The translations under genes were made by a program, and so were the position numbers. Under the pieces are notes generated by a model that saw nothing but the letters and a program-made list of their open reading frames with translations, ran no database searches and was not told the origin of the DNA. DNA of 6,299 nt from Candidatus Zixiibacteriota bacterium (GTDB lineage: Bacteria; Zixibacteria; MSB-5A5; GN15; PGXB01). Of the stretch, positions 1 to 5,443 are shown piece by piece. The stretch is taken from NCBI GenBank assembly GCA_024230695.1, contig JAAERC010000117.1:1-6299 (forward strand), read 5' to 3'. Within the stretch, counting starts at the first letter, position 1, and every line of letters starts with the position of its first letter.

Positions 1-508
1 GATTATTGCCGGTATCTTTAAAGATGAGATCGGTCAATTCGGTAAAGATCTGATTATTCATTATGGTCAGAACTGGGTTGACTGTATTCTTTTTGTACTA
101 ACCGCTGTATCATCGACACCATTGATGTTGCCAATCTGGGTATATGCGCTGGCCGGAGCCTCACTTGGTTTAAATTTAGTCCGTTTATCGGCGGTGATGG
201 GTCTGGGTTCATCGGTCGGGACATTGGTGACCTTTTGGCTGGGACGTTATTTTGGTGATTCGGATTGGGTGAAAAACCGCTTTCCTAATTTTCATAATCA
301 TCCCTGGACCACAAAAAAATCGAAAAAATATATCACACTGATTCTGTTTCTTGGGAATGCATCGCTTATTCCATGTGATGTTTTTTATGCCGCCTGCGGA
401 TTTAAACGTTTTCCGGTGCCGTTGTTTTTTATTGCAACCGCCGCCGGTCGGTTTGTGCGGTACATGTATCTCAGCTACCTTTATTCATATTTCGGCGAGT
501 ATTTTTGA
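1..508 (+). CDS. VTT/DedA-like (SNARE-associated Golgi family) membrane protein, 5' end missing
   Basis: The reading frame is open from base 2 to the stop at 506-508, giving 168 visible residues; the true start lies upstream of the window. The protein is strongly hydrophobic. A first membrane segment runs into PIWVYALAGASLG, followed by a glycine-rich stretch (GLGSSVGTLVTFWLGRYFG) typical of the VTT domain core. The later part (LGNASLIPCDVFYAACG, then FFIATAAGRFVRYMY) matches the family's second re-entrant and membrane region, with its Pro/Asp and the conserved G-R near the C terminus. Family members are inner-membrane proteins; DedA homologues are linked to envelope homeostasis and lipid carrier or phospholipid flipping, but the substrate here cannot be told. 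It resembles the short YqaA-like branch more than classical DedA, because an N-A-x-x-x-P-x-D pattern replaces the usual Arg-Pro motif. Internal TTG/ATG codons at 122-127 are not the start, since family sequence continues upstream. The gene converges on the prepilin gene 33 bp away. Confidence 0.72.
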   Translation, partial: IIAGIFKDEIGQFGKDLIIHYGQNWVDCILFVLTAVSSTPLMLPIWVYALAGASLGLNLVRLSAVMGLGSSVGTLVTFWLGRYFGDSDWVKNRFPNFHNHPWTTKKSKKYITLILFLGNASLIPCDVFYAACGFKRFPVPLFFIATAAGRFVRYMYLSYLYSYFGEYF

Positions 509-541
509 AATGAAGTAGGTCGGACGTAACTCGAATAATCC

Positions 542-1069
542 TTACCAAGTATTCTCGTCAAGTTTACCATCAAGATCTTTACATGTAACAGGAATATCGG
601 TATTAGTATTGGCCCAGATCTCACCAGTTGTTGGATTATAGGCCCAACCTCCGCGTGTTCCAACTATGGTACCCTTAGTTATACCGGTTACAATTGAATC
701 AGGAGCATTATTTTCACTTTGATATGGATTTTTTGGCATATTGAAAAGAAGAATCTCCCCAGGGGTTGCCAAATTTACCAGACTAGGATAGCTATCTGAC
801 CCGGTTTTTATAATATTTTCCATTCGCCAATTGGTTACCCCCTCGCGTATTGCACCCAGTGATGATCTCAAAGAACCTGTTTTGGCGTGTCCTGTAAGAT
901 CCTGATAATGAACTGCCGCGCCGCTGGATAAAATTCCAAGAATTACAATAACAACAACCAACTCGACCAGAGTAAAACCGGATTGTTGAAAAGGACTCGC
1001 CCATCTTCTATATTTATTATAGCTGGGCATAGGTTTAATATCGACAATACCTCTTTTCTTTTGATACAT
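542..1069 (-). CDS. Type II secretion / type IV pilin-like prepilin (pseudopilin)
   Basis: This 175-residue protein has an unmistakable class III signal: a basic leader ending S-G, then FTLVELVVVIVILGIL, the N-methylation and cleavage motif recognised by prepilin peptidase (PilD/GspO). Cleavage is expected after Gly31 (base 977), leaving a mature protein of 144 residues with Phe1 and the conserved Glu5. The hydrophobic N-terminal helix is followed by a polar globular domain (residues about 50-175). Its GGWAYNPTTGEIWANTN segment resembles the C-terminal part of many GspG-like and generic 'prepilin-type N-terminal cleavage/methylation' proteins. It probably sits in the inner membrane as a subunit or minor component of a pilus or pseudopilus. 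The start is uncertain: ATG 1069 is directly preceded by an in-frame stop, while Met14 (codon 1030-1028) would give a more usual 18-residue leader; neither has a clear Shine-Dalgarno. No assembly genes are visible. It is divergent from the PAS/LuxR regulator. Confidence 0.88.
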   Translation of the reverse strand: MYQKKRGIVDIKPMPSYNKYRRWASPFQQSGFTLVELVVVIVILGILSSGAAVHYQDLTGHAKTGSLRSSLGAIREGVTNWRMENIIKTGSDSYPSLVNLATPGEILLFNMPKNPYQSENNAPDSIVTGITKGTIVGTRGGWAYNPTTGEIWANTNTDIPVTCKDLDGKLDENTW

Positions 1070-1078
1070 TTATATAGA

Positions 1079-1084
1079 TATAAT
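1079..1084 (+). promoter_or_regulatory. Candidate -10 hexamer for the PAS/LuxR regulator gene
   Basis: A perfect TATAAT lies 47 bases before the chosen ATG at 1132, in the AT-rich divergent region between the prepilin and regulator genes. I see no good -35 match at 16-18 bp upstream, and TTGATA at 1061-1066 is too close (12 bp). The assignment is therefore weak and may reflect base composition. Confidence 0.3.
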
Positions 1085-1122
1085 CCCATATAACTGTATG
1101 GATTTTGAACAGTTGTGCCGAT

Positions 1123-1126
1123 AGGA
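1123..1126 (+). promoter_or_regulatory. Ribosome binding site deciding the start of the PAS/LuxR regulator
   Basis: AGGA ends five bases before ATG 1132. It supports that ATG over the upstream in-frame TTG at 1105, which has no comparable purine run ahead of it. Confidence 0.6.
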
Positions 1127-1131
1127 AAACT

Positions 1132-4008
1132 ATGAAAAATACTATAAATAAACAGAAAATAAGTCTGCCAAACAACCGTTTGGAGGATATTGATTTAAAT
1201 GGCTTGACTCAATCAACCGAGGAAAAACTAAAAGAGGCCTATACAATTATCAATCAAAGCTCATCAATAGCTTTTACATGGAAAAATATTGAAGGATGGC
1301 CGGTTGAATTTGTTACTCAAAATGTTGAAAAACTTTTTGGATATACTGCCGAAGAGTTTTTATCAGGCGACGTTTCATACAATAAATGTGTTCATCCCGA
1401 TGATCTTCAACAAGTGGCAGATGAAGTAGCAAAGTTTAGTGCCAATAAAACCAATACTGAATTTATTCATCAACCTTATAGAATTATTACCAAAGATGGT
1501 ACACCACGAATAGTCAGTGATTGGACCTTTATTCAGCGAGATAAACAGGGCAATATCACTCATTATAAGGGAATAGTAGAAGACATCACCGAACGGGTAA
1601 AAGCCGAAGAAGCATTAAAACAAAATGAAAAGCGGTATAGTCAGATAGTCAGTAGTATTCCAGGAGTAGTATATCAATTTGTGATAAGCAAAAAGGGTGA
1701 ATTCTCTTTTTCATATATGAGTCAAATGATCGAGGATCTTCTCAGCATAAAACCAGAGATATTGATTGATGATGCCAATAAGATGTTTGATTATATTCAC
1801 CCCGACGACCAAAAAAAGTTTGCTTCATCTATCGAGCAGTCAAGCCAATCATTATCTCAGTGGGAGCTTGAGTTCAGGATAGTGACACCACAAAATAATA
1901 CCATTTGGATCAAAGGCAGTTCCAATCCTAATCTGCTGGAAAACGGCGATATTGTCTGGAACGGTGTCTTGATGGATATTTCCAAAAATAAACAGGCCGA
2001 GGAAGAACTTCGACAGTATGAGCAGATCGTTTCAAGTTCCGATGATATGCTGGCATTATTAAATAATGATTTCAGATATCTTGCCGCCAACGAGAAATAT
2101 GTAACGGCTTTTGATAAAACTCAAAGCGAAATAGTCGGCTTGACTGTGGCCGAAGTATTTGGAGTAGAGTTCTTTGAAACGGTAATAAAACCAAATGCAG
2201 AAAAATGCCTTCAGGGAGAACATATAAACTATCAGGATTGGTTTGATTTCCCGACCTCGGGTAAAAAATTTATGGAGATATCCTACTATCCGTATAGGGA
2301 TCAAAATGATAACATCAAAGGATTTATGGTCAATGGGCGCGATATAACAAAACGAAAACTAGCCGAGGATAAGTTGGTTGATAAAAATCGATTGACTCAA
2401 ATTATATTGGACAGCTTACCATTCCCGGCTATGCTGATTAAAAAAGACAGAGTTGTTGTGGCGGCCAATAAAGTTGCCAGAGATGCCGGTGCTGAAGAAG
2501 AAGGTTTCTGCTGGAAAAGTTTTGGGCATACCGAATATATTCCTAAAGAAGACAGGGAATTTATTGAACTCAACAATTGTGTTCCAGAGGCGGGGACAAA
2601 ATGTACTTTTTGTTTGGCTGATGAAACATTTTCAGAAGATGAATTACAGAATGATTCCGAAGTATATGCCTTTGACAGGATCTGGGACACATTTTGGATC
2701 CCGGTTGATGATGAGGTATATCTGCATTTTGCCATAGACATCACCGAACGCAAAAACGCTGAAACAGCAATTAAGGCAGAAAAAGATATTGCACAAAATT
2801 ATCTTAATATTGCCGGCGTGATGTTTACCGTGGTAAATGCAGATGAGACTATATCTCTGATAAATAAGAAGGGATATGAGATCCTTGGTCACAAAGAAAA
2901 TGAACTGATTGGAAAAAATTGGTTCGATATGGTAGTTCCTGAAAAATCAAGGGAAAAAATACGAGGTGTTTTTGCCAGGCTAATTATGGGCGATATAAAA
3001 CCGGTTGAGTTTTATGAAAATATTCTATTGACAAAAAACGGCAATGAAAGACTGATCGCGTTTCATAATACGGTGATCCGGGATATTGATGGCAAAATAA
3101 CAGGCGTCTTGTTTTCGGCAGAGGATATTACCGACCGCAAAAAGATGGAACAAAAATTACAAAGACGAACCTCTGATCTTAAGGAGCGGGTAAAAGAATT
3201 AGGATGTCTTTACAGTATCTCAAAACTTATCCAAAACCCAGAGTATTCATATTATGATATTTTGCAGGGCGTGATCGACATCATTCCGCCGTCATTGCAG
3301 TATCCTGAAATCACCTGTGCCAGACTGACAATTGAAAATGAAGAGATAAAAACAGACAATTTCAAAGAAACTGAATGGAAAATGAGCTCAAAGATACTGG
3401 AATCTGAAAAAGAGATCGGACTATTAGAGGTCTGTTATCTTGAAAAATGTCCCAGGAAAAACGAAGGGCCATTTATCAAAGAAGAACGAGCTCTAATTGA
3501 TGCCATAACTGAAAGACTTGGGCGATATATTGAAAGAAAGCGGGCCAAAGAAGCTTTGTATCATACTAATGAAAAGCTGATAGTTGAACAGGAAACATTG
3601 AGAGAAAAAAATATTACACTCAAAGAAGTCCTCTCTCAGATAGAAAAAGAGAAACAACAAATAGCAGTACACACTCAGTCTAATATTGACAGAATCGTGA
3701 TTCCGATTCTTAATAAGCTTGAGGAAAAAATGCAGTTTGGTGATAAGACCTATGCCACTTTACTTCGTAACAGTCTTAATGATATTACACATCCATTTAT
3801 TAATAACATGGAAAGCCGTTTCTCCAAGCTAACTCCGCGAGAAATAGAGATCTGCAATATGATAAAAAACGGATTATCATCAAAAGAGATATCCTCGACA
3901 CTAAATACATCAGTTGGAACAGTATTCAACCAGCGCAAGACTATCCGCAAAAAACTTGGTATAGCCAATGATAATGTTAACTTAAGTTCTTTTCTGCATT
4001 CAAGTTAA
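1132..4008 (+). CDS. Multi-PAS/GAF one-component transcriptional regulator with C-terminal LuxR-type HTH
   Basis: The protein has 958 residues from ATG 1132; an in-frame TTG at 1105 would add nine. Five PAS-like units are seen at about 36-162, 168-293, 295-415, 419-547 and 553-676. Most end in the PAS/PAC signature D-I-(T/S)-x-(R/K) followed by a short charged helix. The fourth carries Cys460, Cys483, Cys491 and Cys494 (C-x7-C-x2-C at its centre). Residues 679-816 resemble the GAF-like module that begins ERVKELGCLYSISKL and includes a YPEIT strand and an EGPFIKEERALI segment. A coiled coil follows (about 806-850), then a helical linker and a LuxR/FixJ-type HTH (about 899-945: LTPREIEICNMI, GLSSKEIS, TVFNQRKTIRKKLG). 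There is no transmembrane segment, receiver, histidine kinase or cyclase domain. It should be a cytoplasmic sensor that binds DNA directly, with unknown ligands. It sits between a divergent prepilin gene and the GAF-cheW operon, which are plausible targets. Confidence 0.9.
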   Translation: MKNTINKQKISLPNNRLEDIDLNGLTQSTEEKLKEAYTIINQSSSIAFTWKNIEGWPVEFVTQNVEKLFGYTAEEFLSGDVSYNKCVHPDDLQQVADEVAKFSANKTNTEFIHQPYRIITKDGTPRIVSDWTFIQRDKQGNITHYKGIVEDITERVKAEEALKQNEKRYSQIVSSIPGVVYQFVISKKGEFSFSYMSQMIEDLLSIKPEILIDDANKMFDYIHPDDQKKFASSIEQSSQSLSQWELEFRIVTPQNNTIWIKGSSNPNLLENGDIVWNGVLMDISKNKQAEEELRQYEQIVSSSDDMLALLNNDFRYLAANEKYVTAFDKTQSEIVGLTVAEVFGVEFFETVIKPNAEKCLQGEHINYQDWFDFPTSGKKFMEISYYPYRDQNDNIKGFMVNGRDITKRKLAEDKLVDKNRLTQIILDSLPFPAMLIKKDRVVVAANKVARDAGAEEEGFCWKSFGHTEYIPKEDREFIELNNCVPEAGTKCTFCLADETFSEDELQNDSEVYAFDRIWDTFWIPVDDEVYLHFAIDITERKNAETAIKAEKDIAQNYLNIAGVMFTVVNADETISLINKKGYEILGHKENELIGKNWFDMVVPEKSREKIRGVFARLIMGDIKPVEFYENILLTKNGNERLIAFHNTVIRDIDGKITGVLFSAEDITDRKKMEQKLQRRTSDLKERVKELGCLYSISKLIQNPEYSYYDILQGVIDIIPPSLQYPEITCARLTIENEEIKTDNFKETEWKMSSKILESEKEIGLLEVCYLEKCPRKNEGPFIKEERALIDAITERLGRYIERKRAKEALYHTNEKLIVEQETLREKNITLKEVLSQIEKEKQQIAVHTQSNIDRIVIPILNKLEEKMQFGDKTYATLLRNSLNDITHPFINNMESRFSKLTPREIEICNMIKNGLSSKEISSTLNTSVGTVFNQRKTIRKKLGIANDNVNLSSFLHSS

Positions 4009-4060
4009 GTGCAAATTTTATCCATAATAACCTGTCCTTAAAAGACGGGGCATATCCAGT

Positions 4061-4085
4061 TAATGGATATAACACATATCCATTA
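4061..4085. promoter_or_regulatory. Perfect 10-bp inverted repeat, candidate operator
   Basis: Arms TAATGGATAT (4061-4070) and ATATCCATTA (4076-4085) are exactly complementary around the spacer AACAC. LuxR-family dimers bind dyads of roughly this size, and the site lies 53 bp after the stop codon of such a regulator. As RNA it would form an AU-rich hairpin, but no U-run follows, so it is a poor terminator. Confidence 0.55.
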
Positions 4086-4095
4086 GATGTCCATT

Positions 4096-4101
4096 TATAC
4101 T
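4096..4101 (+). promoter_or_regulatory. Candidate -10 hexamer for the GAF-cheW operon
   Basis: TATACT (5/6 to TATAAT) lies 10 bases after the inverted repeat. No -35-like hexamer is found at 16-19 bp; that interval is occupied by the repeat array. This fits an activator-dependent promoter but could be chance. It implies a leader of about 85 bases before ATG 4191. Confidence 0.3.
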
Positions 4102-4190
4102 CCCTCAATAGATATTCATTACTGCCGAATTTATTCAAACAAGGCTAGGAAAACATTAGGCGGGGAATTAAAAGGGGAAAAAAACGGGGC

Positions 4191-4793
4191 ATGAAAACCG
4201 ATTTTGCAATTACAGAACAAGATTATTCAAATCTAAAAAAAGAACAATATTTTAATAATTGGGATATTTCACCGGTCCTTTGTAACCCACTTCTGAAAAT
4301 ACTAAAACAACGAAAACCGGTCTCAACTCTTTTTGGCGAGATGACCAACAAGCTTAGTAAATTTTTCTCGATCTCCAAAGCGGCACTGATACTAAAAGAT
4401 ATGGATAAGGAAACACTTGCCGTTACTGCCGTATGGAAAAATTTTCAGTTTAATAATGGGCTAAAATTAACATTACCGAGAAAAAACTCATTTCTATATG
4501 AAATTCTTAACACTAGAAAAATCAAGAGCCTGCCTATATTTTCAAAGGCTCCAGGTAATATGATAGAAAATAAAATAATTATAAATAAATCGGATAGTGC
4601 CCTGACTGTATGTCCCATGATTTCGGAGGATTTGATACGGGGTCTGATCAGTTTTGCCTCACCTATTCCATATGCTTTTGAGATGATAGAGGAAGGATAT
4701 CTTGGGACCGTGTTTGAAACATTTGGTCAGGTGCTGTCCGATGAATATGAAAAAACAAATAGAAAGAAATATGTGGAGGGAGAGTGGGAATGA
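4191..4793 (+). CDS. GAF-like domain protein of unknown function, coupled to cheW
   Basis: This 200-residue soluble protein has no signal peptide or membrane segment. After a polar N-terminal 40 residues, residues about 41-191 read like one GAF domain: a helix (LFGEMTNKLSKFFS), a strand (AALILKDMD), then ALTVCPMISEDLIRGLISFASPIPYAF with the usual 'C-P-h, then G-h-h-s-h-A' strand pair, and a closing helix ending in a charged tail. GAF domains bind small molecules or mediate dimerisation; no ligand residues can be named. No output domain is present, so it must act through a partner. ATG 4191 is preceded by purine-rich AAAGGGGA (4171-4178, spacing about 12) and GGGG at 4186-4189, so the ribosome site is imperfectly placed. 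Its last four bases overlap the CheW start (ATGA), implying coupled translation. CheW is the likely functional partner, by inference. Confidence 0.72.
   Translation: MKTDFAITEQDYSNLKKEQYFNNWDISPVLCNPLLKILKQRKPVSTLFGEMTNKLSKFFSISKAALILKDMDKETLAVTAVWKNFQFNNGLKLTLPRKNSFLYEILNTRKIKSLPIFSKAPGNMIENKIIINKSDSALTVCPMISEDLIRGLISFASPIPYAFEMIEEGYLGTVFETFGQVLSDEYEKTNRKKYVEGEWE
4775..4779 (+). promoter_or_regulatory. Ribosome binding site deciding the cheW start
   Basis: GGAGG inside the end of the GAF-like gene lies 10 bases before ATG 4790. The alternative in-frame GTG at 4784 would be only 4 bases away, too near for normal initiation, so ATG 4790 is preferred. Confidence 0.6.
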
Positions 4794-5314
4794 GTAACAT
4801 TCAAGAGGCTATTGCCACAGAAAACGAAGTCAATACAACTACAGTAGATCGAGCAGGAAAATACCTTACTTTTAAGCTTGGCGGAGAAGAATACGGCCTT
4901 GAGATCCTAAAGGTCAGGGAAATTATCGGGTTGATGGATATCACCGAGGTCCCAAAAATACCAGATCATTTTCGTGGTATAATAAATCTTCGGGGCCAGG
5001 TCATCCCGGTGATGGAACTCAGGAAAAAATTCGGGATGAAAACAACCAAAGACACCGAGCAGACTTGTGTCATTGTTGTTGAAGTTAGTAATAATAAAAA
5101 ATCTGTTTCAACTGGTTTATTGGTTGATTCAGTTTCAGAAGTGCTCGAAATCACCGGTGACCAGATCGAAAATGCACCATCATTTGGGACCGATGTTGAC
5201 ACCGATTATATTCTTGGTATCGGAAAAATCGGCGATATGGTTAAAATACTTCTCGATATTGACAAAGTCCTCGATGATGACAAATCAGTGATCGATGGCA
5301 TGGCCAAAAAATAG
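4790..5314 (+). CDS. cheW: Chemotaxis coupling protein CheW
   Basis: This is a 174-residue single-domain CheW. After a polar 22-residue tail, the domain starts at KYLTFKLGGEEYGLEILKVREI and continues with ITEVPKIPDHFRGIINLRG (the N-L-R-G motif at 66-69, whose Arg is conserved at the receptor/kinase interface), then VIPVMELRKKFGM. The second barrel half contains GLLVDSVSEVLEI, and a YILGIGKIGDMVKILLDIDKVL end follows. CheW links methyl-accepting chemotaxis receptors to the kinase CheA in cytoplasmic-face arrays. Length is close to the usual 150-170 residues, with a modest N-terminal extension and a short acidic/basic C-terminal tail. No CheA, receptor, CheY, CheB or CheR gene is in view, so it either serves an array encoded elsewhere or works with the GAF-like partner it overlaps by 4 bp. 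A strong terminator follows. Confidence 0.95.
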   Translation: MSNIQEAIATENEVNTTTVDRAGKYLTFKLGGEEYGLEILKVREIIGLMDITEVPKIPDHFRGIINLRGQVIPVMELRKKFGMKTTKDTEQTCVIVVEVSNNKKSVSTGLLVDSVSEVLEITGDQIENAPSFGTDVDTDYILGIGKIGDMVKILLDIDKVLDDDKSVIDGMAKK

Positions 5315-5349
5315 AGGTAAAATAGAAACTCAATAATATATATAAATTC

Positions 5350-5377
5350 AAAAAATATCAAAAAATATCAAAATATT
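5350..5377. repeat. Short AT-rich tandem repeat (10-base unit)
   Basis: The unit AAAAAATATC occurs twice in tandem (5350-5359 and 5360-5369), followed by a partial third copy (AAAATATT). It lies in the 3' untranslated part of the cheW operon, ahead of the terminator. No function is evident; an AT-rich slippage product is the simplest reading. Confidence 0.5.
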
Positions 5378-5401
5378 CTCACCTGTATTCATCGGCTGGT
5401 T

Positions 5402-5436
5402 ATGCCGGGGGCACCCAACGCCCCCGGTATTTTTTT
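5402..5436 (+). terminator. Rho-independent terminator of the GAF-cheW operon
   Basis: The arms ATGCCGGGGGC (5402-5412) and GCCCCCGGTAT (5420-5430) form an 11-bp stem with one G-U pair and a 7-base loop (ACCCAAC). A run of seven T closes it (5430-5436). It lies 87 bp after the cheW stop. On the other strand the stem is followed by AACCAGCC, not a T run, so it should act mainly on + strand transcripts, although a hairpin here may also stabilise the 3' end of the converging EamA transcript. Confidence 0.93.
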
Positions 5437-5443
5437 GCATATT

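Larger units (their letters stand above)
4018..4121. repeat. Operator-like array of ATATCCATTA motifs
   Basis: The 182-bp gap between the regulator gene and the next operon contains repeated copies of a 10-mer. Exact copies are TAATGGATAT at 4061-4070 (minus orientation) and ATATCCATTA at 4076-4085, together a perfect inverted repeat with a 5-base spacer. Near copies are TTATCCATAA at 4018 (8/10), ATATCCAGTT at 4052 (8/10), ATGTCCATTT at 4087 (8/10) and ATATTCATTA at 4112 (9/10). The 7-mer core ATATCCA at 4052 also pairs with TGGATAT at 4064 across a 5-base spacer, so three half-sites start 12 bases apart in alternating orientation. This is the form of a multi-site protein-binding region. The adjacent LuxR-type regulator is the obvious but unproven candidate binder. 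Confidence 0.6.

Noticed and set aside
122..127. TTG/ATG start for the first gene
   Set aside because: The frame is open to the window edge and already encodes family-like hydrophobic sequence upstream, so the gene is truncated by the window and does not start here.
1105..1131. TTG start nine codons upstream of the regulator's ATG
   Set aside because: The ATG at 1132 has a well-spaced AGGA, whereas the TTG has no ribosome site, and the added residues match no domain.
2453..2737. Alternative-frame and opposite-strand open frames inside the regulator gene (also around 1375-1563, 1857-2304, 2397-2892, 3750-3968)
   Set aside because: They lie wholly within a well-supported PAS/LuxR coding frame, show no family-like sequence and look like coding shadows.
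4031..4049. Hairpin CCTGTC / GACGGG after the regulator gene as its terminator
   Set aside because: The stem is only 6 bp with a G-U pair and is followed by GCATAT, not a T run.
4052..4085. NarL-type heptamer site (7-2-7)
   Set aside because: The spacer is 5 bases and ATATCCA does not fit the TACYYMT-type heptamer, so no known NarL box is claimed.
4784..4789. GTG start of cheW two codons before the ATG
   Set aside because: It would lie only 4 bases from the GGAGG; ATG 4790 has better spacing and the common ATGA overlap.
5350..5377. CRISPR or attachment-site repeat
   Set aside because: Units are only 10 bases, directly abutting and low complexity, with no spacers or mobile-element genes nearby.
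5402..5436. Bidirectional terminator serving both cheW and the EamA gene
   Set aside because: On the minus strand the stem is followed by AACCAGCC with no T run, so only + strand termination is supported.
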